A stretch of DNA of 64,000 nucleotides from Caulobacter ginsengisoli (GTDB lineage Bacteria; Pseudomonadota; Alphaproteobacteria; Caulobacterales; Caulobacteraceae), in the NCBI RefSeq assembly GCF_030814835.1, contig NZ_JAUSVS010000001.1, positions 439,001 through 503,000 of the forward strand. The letters run 5' to 3'. How positions within the stretch are numbered: position 1 is the first letter of the stretch; each line of letters starts with the position of its first letter. The notes beneath the pieces were generated by a model, which saw only the letters and a list, made by a program, of their open reading frames with translations, ran no database searches and was not told the DNA's origin. Positions 46,150-57,125 of the stretch are shown piece after piece. Made by a program: the position numbers and the translations under genes.

Positions 46150-47262
46150 CTAGAAGGAACTGGCCGTCTGTCTGAACGCGGCCCCGGCGATGTCGGGCGC
46201 ATAGGGACCGAAGGCGTTGGCGGCCTTGCGGGCGCCTTCGTCACCGCCGCCGGGATGGCCGCCGTTCAGCTCGCGGACGGTGTCCAGGATGGCCGGGAAG
46301 ACGCTGCGGTCGATGCCGACGGCGGCGCAGGCCAGGGCCAGCAGCTCTGGCCGGTCGCTGTCGATAGCCCGCTGGATATGGTCGACCTCGAATTTGCCCA
46401 GGGTGGCCAGGGCAAAGACGAACAGCGGCAGGCGGCGCTCGCGCAGGGCCCGCAGCAGATAGCCGGGGCGCAGCTGGCCGGCCTCGGCCAGCTTGCCGAT
46501 CAGCCGGCGCTCCTGTTCCAGCTGCTCGGCGTCGGTGTCCAGGCGGATCTCGCCGCCCTCGACGGCGGCATGGGCGTCGCGCACGGCGCTGGCCAGGGCC
46601 GCGTCCAACTCCATGGGGTCCAGGCGGAAGCGCGAGATCAGGGCGGCGCGCAGGGACTGGCCGACCCAGACATAAAGCCGCTGGGCCAGATCGGAGGAGA
46701 GGCGCGGGTGACGGGCCAGCGGCGAGCGCAGGGCGGCCTGGCGGCGGGCGGTCTCGACCAGCCGGACCATGCCGCTCTGGGAAATCTCGGCGGTGTCGTT
46801 GCAGGCCAGCGCGGTCAGCACCGCCGGTTCGTCCTGCTGCAGGATGGCTTCAACCACGGTGGCCGACAGGCTGCCCCGGCGTGCGACGGCGATCTGGTGT
46901 TCCAGGGTGGATTCGACCAGCAGGCGGATCAGGTCGTGGTCCTTGAGCACCGGGCTTTCGGCGATGACCGGGCCGGCGATCTCGATCTCGTCCAGGGCCA
47001 ACACATTGACCAGGCCCGCGGGGGCCCAGGCGACGGGGGCGATCTTCTCAGCCAGGCGGCGGCGGATATCGCGCTCGGCCTCGGCGACCAGGCTCATGAA
47101 GACGGCTTGCAGCAGCGCCTGGATCTGCGGCGCGCCGGTCAACTCGGCGGGGTCGGCGTTGGCGCAGAGGTCGACCAGGGCATCCAGCAGATGCTCACGG
47201 TCCTCCGGGGCCCTACTGCGGGCCAGGGCTTCCAGCCTGATGGCTTCGGCAGCAATGCTCAC
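46150..47262 (-). CDS. DUF2336 domain protein, second copy
   Basis: Helical protein of 370 residues of the same DUF2336 family as the gene at 40.3 kb, with LAEKIAPVAWAPAGLVNVLALDEIEIAGPVI and LVESTLEHQIAVARRGSLSATVVEAIL as repeat-like units, and a C-terminal region that may be family-specific. It starts with GTG at 47262. It lies 33 bases before nadK in the same direction and may be cotranscribed with it. Function unknown. Confidence 0.8.
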   Translation of the reverse strand: MSIAAEAIRLEALARSRAPEDREHLLDALVDLCANADPAELTGAPQIQALLQAVFMSLVAEAERDIRRRLAEKIAPVAWAPAGLVNVLALDEIEIAGPVIAESPVLKDHDLIRLLVESTLEHQIAVARRGSLSATVVEAILQQDEPAVLTALACNDTAEISQSGMVRLVETARRQAALRSPLARHPRLSSDLAQRLYVWVGQSLRAALISRFRLDPMELDAALASAVRDAHAAVEGGEIRLDTDAEQLEQERRLIGKLAEAGQLRPGYLLRALRERRLPLFVFALATLGKFEVDHIQRAIDSDRPELLALACAAVGIDRSVFPAILDTVRELNGGHPGGGDEGARKAANAFGPYAPDIAGAAFRQTASSF

Positions 47263-47362
47263 AAACGTCTGGTCCGAATCCCTATCGCCCGATGATGATC
47301 CTGACCTAGTCTCGTGAAAACATACTTAAGGCGGGTAGCCGCTGTTGAGGGAGTTGAAACCC

Positions 47363-48859
<1,497 letters not shown>

Positions 48860-48917
48860 CCACCACTCCGCATCCCAGCTTTCGCTGGGGAGACGAAGTT
48901 TGGTAGATTGAAAAGAA

Positions 48918-48937
48918 CCGCCTCCCTGAGGAGGCGG
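48918..48937 (-). terminator. Rho-independent terminator of the flagellin gene
   Basis: Eight-base stem CCGCCTCC/GGAGGCGG with a CTGA loop, seven bases past the flagellin stop. Read on the minus strand it is followed by TTCTTTTC, a T-rich tail, so it is oriented to end flagellin transcription. Confidence 0.7.
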
Positions 48938-48943
48938 CCAGTT

Positions 48944-49774
48944 CTACCTGAACAACCCTAACAGCGAAGACGTCGACGCATTGGCGATCGACAGCGCCTG
49001 CACCCCCAACTGACGCTTGGTCTGCAAGGCCTGTAATTTCGCGCTCTCGCTGGCCAGGTCCGCGTCGACCAGGTTGCCGACGCCGGCGTCCAGAGCGTCC
49101 TGCAGCTTGCCGACGAAGTTGAGGTGCGAGTCCAGCGCCTTGGTTCCCGTGCCCAGCTTGGCGAGCGCGGCGCCGACGTTGGCGATCGAGGTGGTGACGG
49201 TGGCGATCATCGCCGTGGCCGTGGTCACCGTGCCGATGGTGCCGGTGGCCGAGACGGTGACGTTGGCCCCGCCCAGGGCCAGCGACTGGGCCGCCACGGT
49301 GATCCGCGAGGTGCCGTCGGCGTTGCCCAGGGCCACGACGGTCGCGCCGCCGGCCTTGATCATGTTGCTGCCGTTGAAGTCGGCGTTGGCGACGGCCTTG
49401 GCGACCTGGTCGCGCAGGGCCTTGAAGTCCTCGTTGAGAGCCGTGCGGCTGGTGGAGTCCAGCGAGGCGTCCGAGGCGGCCAACGCCTTTTCCTTCATGT
49501 TGACCAGCAGGTCCGAGATCGACTCGCCCGCCGCGACGGCCACGTCGATGGTCGACTGCCCGCGCAGGATCGAGTCCTTGACCGCGTTCAGCGACTGCGA
49601 GGTGCCCCGTTGCGACTGGGCGATGGCCCAGATCGCGCCGTTGTCCTTGGCGCTCGAGATCTTCTTGCCGGTGTTGATCCGGGCCTGCACCGTCTCCAGT
49701 TGTTTGGAGGTGGTGTTCAGGTTCTGCAGCGCGGTCATCGCGCCGGTATTGGTATTGATGCTGTTGATGGCCAC
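48944..49774 (-). CDS. Flagellin
   Basis: Short flagellin of 276 residues, of the Caulobacter FljK-like class without a large variable domain. The conserved N-terminal coiled coil has [18 protein letters not shown] and [18 protein letters not shown]; the C-terminal one has [18 protein letters not shown]. The centre (about 140-210) is rich in Ser, Thr and Ala and is the likely surface that FlmG-type enzymes glycosylate. The start is a GTG with only a GGGGG stretch as ribosome-binding site. No other flagellar gene is near, so it is an orphan copy. Confidence 0.93.
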   Translation of the reverse strand: MAINSINTNTGAMTALQNLNTTSKQLETVQARINTGKKISSAKDNGAIWAIAQSQRGTSQSLNAVKDSILRGQSTIDVAVAAGESISDLLVNMKEKALAASDASLDSTSRTALNEDFKALRDQVAKAVANADFNGSNMIKAGGATVVALGNADGTSRITVAAQSLALGGANVTVSATGTIGTVTTATAMIATVTTSIANVGAALAKLGTGTKALDSHLNFVGKLQDALDAGVGNLVDADLASESAKLQALQTKRQLGVQALSIANASTSSLLGLFR

Positions 49775-49798
49775 GAGAGCCCCCGTTCTCAGGTTACA

Positions 49799-49815
49799 CC
49801 CGTCGTTTTGACGGG
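49799..49815 (-). promoter_or_regulatory. Hairpin in the flagellin leader
   Basis: CCCGTC and GACGGG, six-base perfect arms, around an AAAAC loop (minus strand), 24 bases upstream of the flagellin GTG. In Caulobacter the leader of fljK mRNA is a target of the regulator FlbT; this hairpin is a candidate for such control. Confidence 0.4.
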
Positions 49816-50066
49816 CGAATTAATCATCAGGTAAGTTACGCCATCGATTGCGACAATCTAACGCAAGGACGTTATCAAACGGTGTTCGAATAGTTCTGTT
49901 ATAGTTAAACTGTCGGACGATTTACTTTGGATTCAGATTCCTGTTCCAAATCGAGACTCTTCCAACGCTTCCAGAGGCGAGCCAAGCTCGAAACTTGACG
50001 CCCCCGCCCTCAGGCGCGACCCTAGGAGAACGGCGTCGGACGCCGAGGGACGGGAAGGAAATCACC

Positions 50067-50843
50067 ATGGCCGACGGCAATATGGCAGGCGTGGGCTCGC
50101 TCAAGGGCAAGGTCAGCGCCGAGGAGTGGCAGGCGCGGGTCGATCTGGCGGCGCTCTACCGGCTGGTGGCGCTGCACGGCTGGGACGACATGATCTTCAC
50201 CCACATCTCGGCCCGCATCCCGGGGCCCGAGCACCACTTCCTGATCAATCCCTACGGCCAGTTCTTCGGCGAGATCACCGCCAGTTCGCTGGTCAAGATC
50301 GACCTCGACGGCAAGATTCTCCAGGAGACGCCCTATTTCATCAATCCGGCGGGCTTCACCATCCACTCGGCCGTCCACGCCGCGCGGGAAGACGCCAAGT
50401 TCGTCATGCACCTGCACTCGGACCAGGGGGTTGCGGTCGCCGCCCAGAAGGACGGCCTGCTGCCGCTCAGCCAGCATGCGCTGATCGTCCTGCCGCAGCT
50501 GGCCTATCACGACTATGAGGGCATCGCCCTGAACCTGGACGAGCGCGAGCGGCTGGTCGCCGACCTGGGCGACAAGACCCTGATGCTGCTGAAGAACCAC
50601 GGCACCCTGTCGGTGGGTTCCAGCGCCGCGGCCTGCTGGATCGGCATGTTCTACCTGGAGCGCGCCTGCAAGCAGCAGGTCATGGCCCTGTCGGCCGGCC
50701 GCGACGGCGTGCTGCATGCGCCGGACTCGGCCCAGGCGGAGGTGCGCGGCCAGATGGGCGGCGGCATGGGCATGATCGGCGGCCTGGCCTGGCCGGGCTG
50801 CCTGCGCTCGCTGGATCGGGCGCTGCCGGGCTACGACGCGTAA
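50067..50843 (+). CDS. Class II aldolase/adducin family protein
   Basis: Protein of 258 residues of the FucA/adducin fold. Visible are HISARIPGPEHHFLINPYG near residue 40, FFGEITASSLVKID near residue 65, zinc ligands in MHLHSDQG (two His near residue 112) and LLKNHGTL near residue 180. Family members cleave sugar phosphates (fuculose, ribulose) or have lost activity. The ATG at 50067 has GGAAGG seven bases upstream. The substrate is not known; no sugar operon is adjacent. Confidence 0.88.
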   Translation: MADGNMAGVGSLKGKVSAEEWQARVDLAALYRLVALHGWDDMIFTHISARIPGPEHHFLINPYGQFFGEITASSLVKIDLDGKILQETPYFINPAGFTIHSAVHAAREDAKFVMHLHSDQGVAVAAQKDGLLPLSQHALIVLPQLAYHDYEGIALNLDERERLVADLGDKTLMLLKNHGTLSVGSSAAACWIGMFYLERACKQQVMALSAGRDGVLHAPDSAQAEVRGQMGGGMGMIGGLAWPGCLRSLDRALPGYDA

Positions 50844-51008
50844 AACGCGGCGGAGGGTGTGACGCCTGGGCGAAAACGCCCGGGCCGTCCACATTTCCCC
50901 CTCGAAACACAGCGTCTTCTTTCCGTCACTGGACGGCGGCAATTCGTCGCGGCATATGGTCAGTAAACCCTGTTCATGCGCCAGCTCCCGCGGCGCCCGG
51001 AGCCGCTT

Positions 51009-52133
51009 GTGATCCGCCGGCATTTCTTCCTGGTGGCAGCCGCCGCCTTCCTCCTGCTGCTGTTCGTCGTCGGGGGCATCAAGCTGGCGACCGCCGGCGG
51101 CAAGAAGCCCGGGGCCGCTGGCGGCGGGGCCGGTGGCCGCGCCGCCGTGGTCAGCGTGGTGGTCGCCACACCGCGCCCCTTCGCCGACCGCATCGAGGTG
51201 CTGGGGGTGGCCAAGGGCCGCCAGTCGGTGACCATCACCTCCGACCAGACCGAGCTGGTCACCGCCGTGCATTTCCGCGACGGCCAGGCCGTCCGGGCCG
51301 GCCAGATCCTGGTCGACCTCAAGGCCACCGAGCAGGACGCAGGGGTCGCCCAGGCCGCCGCCCTGGAGGCCCAGGCCCAGCGCGACTATGACCGCTGGAA
51401 GACCCTGGCCGACCGCGGCGTCGCCCCCAGAGCCTCCGCCGAGCAGTATCTGGCCGCCCTGCAGTCGGCCAAGGCCGCCACCGCCGCCGCCCGCTCGCGC
51501 AAGCTGGACCGGGTGATCCGCGCGCCCTTCGCCGGGGTGGTGGGCCTGTCGGACATCTCGCCGGGCAGCCTGGTCAACCCGGGCTCGGCCATCGTCTCGC
51601 TGGACGACCTGGCGGTGATCCGGGTCGATTTCGACGTGCCCGACCGTTACCTGCCGGTGCTCAACGTCGGCAGCGCCATCACCGCCTCGCCCGACTCGCT
51701 GCCGGGCCAGAGGTTCGCGGGCCGCATCGCCCAGATCGACACCCGGGTGAACACCCAGACCAGAGCCATCAAGGCCCGGGCCGAATTCCCCAACCCGTCC
51801 GGCGCCATCCGGCCCGGCATGCTGGTCAAGGTCGCCATCGACCATGGCGCGCGCCAGGCGGTGTCGATCCCGGAATCGGCCATCGCCTATGAGGGCGACG
51901 CCGCCTACGTCTTCCTGCTGGTGACCCAGGGCGGCAAAACCAAGGCCCAGCGCCGCACCGTCACGATCGGGGCCAGCCAGGGCGGCTATGTCGAGATCCA
52001 GCAGGGCCTTTCGCCCGGCGACAAGGTGGTCGGCGACGGGCTGAACCGCGTCCAGGACGGCCAGGCGGTGAAACCGGCCGGTGGGAAACCGGTGGGCGCT
52101 GCCCCCTCCCGCGCGGCCAAGCGCGGCGCCTGA
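51009..52133 (+). CDS. RND efflux periplasmic adaptor (HlyD/MFP family)
   Basis: Membrane-fusion protein of 374 residues: an N-terminal anchor helix (about 6-24), a lipoyl/barrel-sandwich region starting RIEVLGVAKGRQSVTITSDQTE, a coiled-coil hairpin (AQAAALEAQAQRDYDRWKTLADRG), and beta-barrel domains. It joins the inner-membrane pump to an outer-membrane channel. I prefer the GTG at 51009 because GGAG lies six bases upstream; an ATG at 50976 is the alternative. Its stop overlaps the pump gene's start (TGATG). No outer-membrane channel gene is adjacent. Confidence 0.88.
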   Translation: MIRRHFFLVAAAAFLLLLFVVGGIKLATAGGKKPGAAGGGAGGRAAVVSVVVATPRPFADRIEVLGVAKGRQSVTITSDQTELVTAVHFRDGQAVRAGQILVDLKATEQDAGVAQAAALEAQAQRDYDRWKTLADRGVAPRASAEQYLAALQSAKAATAAARSRKLDRVIRAPFAGVVGLSDISPGSLVNPGSAIVSLDDLAVIRVDFDVPDRYLPVLNVGSAITASPDSLPGQRFAGRIAQIDTRVNTQTRAIKARAEFPNPSGAIRPGMLVKVAIDHGARQAVSIPESAIAYEGDAAYVFLLVTQGGKTKAQRRTVTIGASQGGYVEIQQGLSPGDKVVGDGLNRVQDGQAVKPAGGKPVGAAPSRAAKRGA

Positions 52134-55100
52134 TGCTTTCCGACATCTCCGTAAAGCGTCCCGTCTTCGCCGCCGTCGCGGCGATCATCCTCTGCGTCAT
52201 AGGCCTGGCGGCCTTCTTCAGCCTGCCGATCCGCGAGCTGCCCAATGTCGACCCGCCCGTGGTCTCGGTCTCGACCAACTATCGCGGGGCCTCGGCCGAG
52301 GTGATCGAGGAGCGCATCACCCAGGTGATCGAGCGCCAGGTCTCGGGCATCCAGGGCATCGACCGGGTCAATTCCTCCAGCCGCGACGGGGTCTCGCGGA
52401 TCAACATCACCTTCCGCCTGGACCGCGACCTGGACGCCGCCGCCAATGACGTGCGCGACGCCGTCAGCCGGGTGACCGCCCAGCTGCCCGACCAGGCCGA
52501 CCCGCCGCAGATCGCCAAGGCGACGGCCGATTCCTCGCCCATCCTGTTCCTGAACCTGACCTCCACGACGTTGAACCAGCTGGAGCTGGCCGACTATGCC
52601 GACCGCTATCTGGTCGAGCGGCTATCGACCATCGACGGGGTGGCGACGGTGGGCCTGGCCGGGGCGCCGCTCTATTCGATGCGCATCTGGCTGGATTCCG
52701 ACGCCATGGCGGCGCGCGGCCTGACGGTCGATGACGTCGAGACCGCGCTGAACAACCAGAACCTGGAACTGCCGGCCGGGGCGCTGGAAGGGGTCAGCAA
52801 GGACTTCACCATCCGCGTCAAGCGTGGCTACGCCAAGCCCGAAGACTTCGCCCAGCTGCCGGTGCGGCCGGCCGCGACCACCAGCACCGCCGTCCCCACC
52901 GCCGCCCAGGTGACCTCGGCAGGTTCGACCATCACCGCCTCGGGCAACACCGCCGCCACCGCCACCGGCGCGGCCGGGGCCGACAGCTACATCACCCGGC
53001 TGGGCGACATCGCCCGTATCGAGGAGGGACCGGACGAATACCGCCGCACCTTCCGTTCCAACGGCCAGCAGCAGGTCGGCCTGGCCCTGACCCGCCAGTC
53101 CCAGGCCAACGACCTGGCCATCGCCAAGGCGGTGCGCAAGGAGGTCGACATCGTCAACCAGACGCTGCCGCCGGGCACCAAGCTGGTGGTGGCGGTCGAC
53201 TATTCGATCTTCACCGCCCAGGCGATCCGCGAGGTGTGGATCACCATGGCTATGTCGATCTTCCTGGTCGCCATGGTGAACTTCGTCTTCCTAGGCAGCT
53301 GGCGCAGCGCCATGATCCCCTCGATCGTCGCGCCGATCTGCATCCTGTCGACCTTCATCATCATGGCCCCGTTCGGCTTCTCGCTGAACCTGCTGACCCT
53401 GCTGGCCCTGGTGCTGGCCGTGGGGCTGGTCGTCGATGACGCCATCGTGGTGGTCGAGAACATCCAGCGACGGGTGGACGAGGGCGAGCCCGCCCCCGTC
53501 GCCGCCATGCGGGGAGCCCGGCAGGTGTTCTTCGCCGTGGTGGCGACCACCATCGTGCTGATCGCGGTGTTCGCGCCGCTGATGTTCCTGCCCGGCTATA
53601 TCGGCCGGCTGTTCGTCGAGCTGGCCGTGGCCATCGCCGCCGCCGTCGGCTTCTCGGCGCTCCTCGCGCTCAGCCTCTCCCCTATGCTGGCCTCCAAGCT
53701 GCTGCGCCCGGCGGCCGGCGAGGGCTGGCTGGCGCGCAATGTCGACAACGCCGTCCACAAGCTGCGCAACAGCTATCGCAATTCGCTGGAGATGCTGCTG
53801 GGCAGCCAGTTCTGGACCCTGGTCACCGGCGCGGTGGTGGTGGGGTTGGCCCTGGTTGCGGTCGGCCTCTTCGCGGCGCTGCCGCATGAACTGGTGCCGC
53901 AGGAGGATCGCGGCCGGGTCGACATCTCGATCAACGGACCCGAGGGCGGCGGCTATCAGCAGACCCTGAAATCGGCCCTGCAGGTCGAGCAGCAGGAGGC
54001 CCGCTACTACAAGGAAGGCCAGGCCGACCGCTACATCCTGGGCGTCCCGCGCTTTGGCCAGAGCCAGTTCAACACCGGCAACGGCGTGCTGGTGCTCAAG
54101 GACTGGGGCAAGCGGACCAAGACCGCCGACCAGATCGCCGACGAACTCAACAAGAGCCTTTCGAAGATCACCGGCGTCCGCGCCATCGCCAGCGTGCGCG
54201 GCGCCTTCCAGCGCGGCGGTGGCGGCGGTGGGGGCGGGGGCACCAATGTCGACATGATCGCCCTGGGCAACGACTACGCCGAGATCGCCAGCTTCCTGCA
54301 GCCGATCCTGGACGACGCCCAGAACAATCCCGGCTTCTCGCGTCCGCGTCTGGACTATGAGCCCACCGCGCCGCGCCTGTCGGTCGACATCGACCGCGAC
54401 AAGGCCGCCACCCTCGGCATCTCGGCCCAGGCCGTGGGCCGGGCGCTGGAGACCATGTTCGGCTCGCGCAAGGTCACCACCTACATCAAGAACGGCCAGG
54501 AGTACGACGTCATCCTGCAGACCGAGCTGGACAAGCGCCGCACGGTCGATGACCTCAACGGCCTCTATGTCCGCACCGGCACCGGCCAGCTGGTGCCGCT
54601 CTCGGCGGTGGTCACCACCCAGTTGCGCGGCGACACCCCCGACCGGCCGCGTGTCGACCGATTGCGGGCCGTCACCCTGACCACCCAGCTCTCGCCCGGC
54701 TACACCGTGGCCGACGCGGTGAAGTTCCTGCGGGCCGAGATCGCCAAGAACCCCAGCTCGGCGGTCTCCATCGAATGGGGCGGCCAGGCCAAGGACTATC
54801 TGGAAGCTTCCGGGGCCGTCGGCCTGGCGTTCGGCCTGGCCCTGCTGCTGGTCTTCCTGGTGCTGGCCGCGCAGTTCGAGAGCTGGATCCATCCGGCGGT
54901 GATCATGCTGACCGTGCCCCTGGCGGCGCTGGGGGGACTGTTCGGCATCCTCATCGGCGGCTCGACCATCAACACCTACAGCCAGATCGGCCTGGTCATC
55001 CTGATCGGGGTGGCGGCCAAGAACGGCATCCTGATCGTCGAGTTCGCCAACCAGCTGCGCGACCAGGGCCGCTCGATCCATGACGCGGTAATCGAGGCGG

Positions 55101-55375
55101 CGGCGCTCCGCCTGCGCCCGATCATCATGACCTCGATCTCGGCGGCCATGGGCTCGCTGCCCCTGATCCTCTGGGAAGGCGCCGGCTCGGCCAGCCGCAA
55201 GACCATCGGCGACGTGATCTTCTTCGGGGCGATCTTCTCGACCCTGCTGACCCTGTTCGTGGTGCCGGTCTTCTACAATCTGCTGGCCCGCTTCACGAAG
55301 TCGCCCGAATGGACGGCGAACCGGATCCGGGAGTTCGAGAAGAACGAGGCCGAGGGCGAGGCGAAGCCGGCGTAG
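52133..55375 (+). CDS. RND efflux pump, HAE1 family inner-membrane transporter
   Basis: Protein of 1080 residues with twelve membrane helices and two large periplasmic loops. The proton-relay Asp pair is in GLVVDDAIVVVEN near residue 437. It exports drugs or other amphipathic compounds with its adaptor. Compared with the family it has two odd inserts: an Ala/Thr/Ser-rich segment at about 243-286 in the first periplasmic loop and a run of nine glycines near residue 694 in the second. The C-terminus FEKNEAEGEAKPA is charged and cytosolic. Confidence 0.93.
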   Translation: MLSDISVKRPVFAAVAAIILCVIGLAAFFSLPIRELPNVDPPVVSVSTNYRGASAEVIEERITQVIERQVSGIQGIDRVNSSSRDGVSRINITFRLDRDLDAAANDVRDAVSRVTAQLPDQADPPQIAKATADSSPILFLNLTSTTLNQLELADYADRYLVERLSTIDGVATVGLAGAPLYSMRIWLDSDAMAARGLTVDDVETALNNQNLELPAGALEGVSKDFTIRVKRGYAKPEDFAQLPVRPAATTSTAVPTAAQVTSAGSTITASGNTAATATGAAGADSYITRLGDIARIEEGPDEYRRTFRSNGQQQVGLALTRQSQANDLAIAKAVRKEVDIVNQTLPPGTKLVVAVDYSIFTAQAIREVWITMAMSIFLVAMVNFVFLGSWRSAMIPSIVAPICILSTFIIMAPFGFSLNLLTLLALVLAVGLVVDDAIVVVENIQRRVDEGEPAPVAAMRGARQVFFAVVATTIVLIAVFAPLMFLPGYIGRLFVELAVAIAAAVGFSALLALSLSPMLASKLLRPAAGEGWLARNVDNAVHKLRNSYRNSLEMLLGSQFWTLVTGAVVVGLALVAVGLFAALPHELVPQEDRGRVDISINGPEGGGYQQTLKSALQVEQQEARYYKEGQADRYILGVPRFGQSQFNTGNGVLVLKDWGKRTKTADQIADELNKSLSKITGVRAIASVRGAFQRGGGGGGGGGTNVDMIALGNDYAEIASFLQPILDDAQNNPGFSRPRLDYEPTAPRLSVDIDRDKAATLGISAQAVGRALETMFGSRKVTTYIKNGQEYDVILQTELDKRRTVDDLNGLYVRTGTGQLVPLSAVVTTQLRGDTPDRPRVDRLRAVTLTTQLSPGYTVADAVKFLRAEIAKNPSSAVSIEWGGQAKDYLEASGAVGLAFGLALLLVFLVLAAQFESWIHPAVIMLTVPLAALGGLFGILIGGSTINTYSQIGLVILIGVAAKNGILIVEFANQLRDQGRSIHDAVIEAAALRLRPIIMTSISAAMGSLPLILWEGAGSASRKTIGDVIFFGAIFSTLLTLFVVPVFYNLLARFTKSPEWTANRIREFEKNEAEGEAKPA

Positions 55376-55515
55376 GGCGCGGTGGGATGGAGGGGTGGGG
55401 CGCCCGCTCCTTACTGTCCGTAAATCCCGTGCTTGCGCTCTCAGAAACCCCTGTTCGCGGACCCAAATTGGGTTAACAATCCCCCATATTGGGGACAAGG
55501 GATCAGGGGCTGATC

Positions 55516-56895
55516 ATGGCGAACATTTCGGGCGACAACGGCGACAACGTCCTCATCGGCGATATCACCGACGACAAGATCTTCGGCAACGGCGGCGATG
55601 ACGAGCTGTACGGCGACGATGGCGCCGACACCCTCGTGGGCGGTGACGGCGACGACTACATCGAAGGCGAGAGCGGCGACGATATCATGCAGGGCGGGGC
55701 CGGGAACGACATCCTGGTCTCCTGCGGCTGCGGCGCCGACAAGATGGATGGCGGCGACGGCGACGACATCGTCGTGGCGGCCGGGGCGCCCGCCCTGCTG
55801 CGCGGCGGCGCGGGCACGGACATCCTGATCATCGACGGGCCGGTCATGCTGACCAGCTTCAGCGCCGGCAACGGCTTCGAGCAGGTCAACATGCTGCTGG
55901 GCCTGGTCTATGGCGACAACAACGCCAATGGCCTGGATTTCAGCGGCCTGACGACCTACCAGACCGGCAATATCGGGGTCTATCTCGACGGTCAGGGCGG
56001 CGATGACCGCCTGACCGGCACCGCCAAGGACGATCTGCTGGTCGGCGACGACGGCGCCGACATCATCCACGGCGGCGCGGGCCTGGACCAGATTTTCGGC
56101 GACGACGACAACGACAAGCTCTATGGCGGCGACGCCACCGACTATATCGACGGCGGGGCCAAGGACGACATCATCTACGGGGAGTTGGGCAACGACGTCC
56201 TCTACGGCTGGACCGGCAACGACACCATCGACGGCGGCGACGGCACCGACCAGCTCTATGGTGAGGACGGCGACGACAAGCTGTTCGGCGGGGCCGGCAA
56301 CGACAAGCTCTACGGCGACGACGGGAATGACACCCTGATGGGCGGCGGCGGCATCGACACCCTGCAGGGCGGGGCCGGCAACGACTACATCGTCGGCGGC
56401 GACGACAAGGACACCATCACCGGCGACGACGGCGACGATATCGTCGATGCGGCGGCGGGTGACGACACGGTGAAGGGGCTGGACGGCAATGACTTCGTCT
56501 ATGGCCGGGCCGGCAACGACATCGTCCAGGGCAATAATGGCGACGACAACCTGGTCGGCGGGGCCGGCAAGGACACCCTGACCGGCGGGGCCGGGGCCGA
56601 CACCTTCACCTTCTATCTCGGCGACCTTTCGGCCAACCTCGCCAACACCGACACGGTCACCGACTTCAAGGCCCAGACCGGCGATCGCCTGGACTTCTCC
56701 AACATCGACGCCAACACCCTGCTGGCCGGCGACCAGGCCTTCGTGCGGGTCGGCGCTTTCAGCGGAGCGGCCGGCCAGATGACGGCGATCTTCGCCGGCA
56801 ACACCACCACATTCCTGTTCGACACCAACGGCGACAGCACGGCGGACTTCGGGTTGCTGGTGACGGGGAACGTGACGACGGGGTGGGTGCTGTAG
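55516..56895 (+). CDS. RTX (hemolysin-type) calcium-binding repeat protein
   Basis: Acidic protein of 459 residues made almost wholly of RTX nonapeptides (GGxGxDxUx), more than twenty copies in two blocks (about 8-115 and 160-365) separated by a non-repeat segment. The C-terminal 90 residues (ADTFTFYLG, VTDFKAQTGDRLDFSNID) match the usual type I secretion end. No enzyme or adhesin domain is present. The stretch ILVSCGCGADKM contains two cysteines, rare in RTX proteins. The ATG at 55516 has AGGGG eight bases upstream. No type I secretion genes are in the window; calcium-triggered folding outside the cell is expected. Confidence 0.88.
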   Translation: MANISGDNGDNVLIGDITDDKIFGNGGDDELYGDDGADTLVGGDGDDYIEGESGDDIMQGGAGNDILVSCGCGADKMDGGDGDDIVVAAGAPALLRGGAGTDILIIDGPVMLTSFSAGNGFEQVNMLLGLVYGDNNANGLDFSGLTTYQTGNIGVYLDGQGGDDRLTGTAKDDLLVGDDGADIIHGGAGLDQIFGDDDNDKLYGGDATDYIDGGAKDDIIYGELGNDVLYGWTGNDTIDGGDGTDQLYGEDGDDKLFGGAGNDKLYGDDGNDTLMGGGGIDTLQGGAGNDYIVGGDDKDTITGDDGDDIVDAAAGDDTVKGLDGNDFVYGRAGNDIVQGNNGDDNLVGGAGKDTLTGGAGADTFTFYLGDLSANLANTDTVTDFKAQTGDRLDFSNIDANTLLAGDQAFVRVGAFSGAAGQMTAIFAGNTTTFLFDTNGDSTADFGLLVTGNVTTGWVL

Positions 56896-56900
56896 CTACT

Positions 56901-56919
56901 CCGCCCCCGTAGGGGGCGG
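56901..56919. terminator. Hairpin after the RTX gene
   Basis: CCGCCCCC and GGGGGCGG around GTA, five bases after the RTX stop. It has no T run, so it may be a terminator or one of the intergenic palindromes. Confidence 0.45.
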
Positions 56920-56963
56920 ACGGCCCGCCCGAGGCGCGCCTGCTGCGCGCCCGTGGCCGGCCA

Positions 56964-57076
56964 GGTGGGGGTGTTTGGGCAGGGGCTGTGGGGTCTGCCG
57001 GCTTCGCTCGGGCGGGCTGCAAGGCGCCCGTAGACAGTCACAGGGGGGCCGCCGCCCCTGCCCAAACACCCCCTCC
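56964..57076. repeat. Inverted repeat with 23-base arms
   Basis: Arms at 56964-56986 and 57054-57076 are inverted copies with one mismatch (core GGGGGTGTTTGGGCAGGGGC). The 67-base centre is GC-rich and non-coding. The element fills most of the 230-base gap between the RTX and TIGR03032 genes. Confidence 0.65.
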
Positions 57077-57125
57077 GGACCGCGCTTTGGCGCGGTCGTC
57101 CTCCCCCTCCGGGTGAGGAGTGGGG

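Noticed and set aside
49775..49920. Sigma-54 promoter for the flagellin gene
   Set aside because: I looked for GG-N10-GC on the minus strand; the best candidate (TTTGATAACGTCCTTGCG) misses the -24 GG, so I do not call it.
51009..56895. HlyD-like gene as type I secretion partner of the RTX protein
   Set aside because: The adaptor is coupled to an HAE1 RND pump and there is no ABC exporter; it belongs to efflux, not to RTX secretion.
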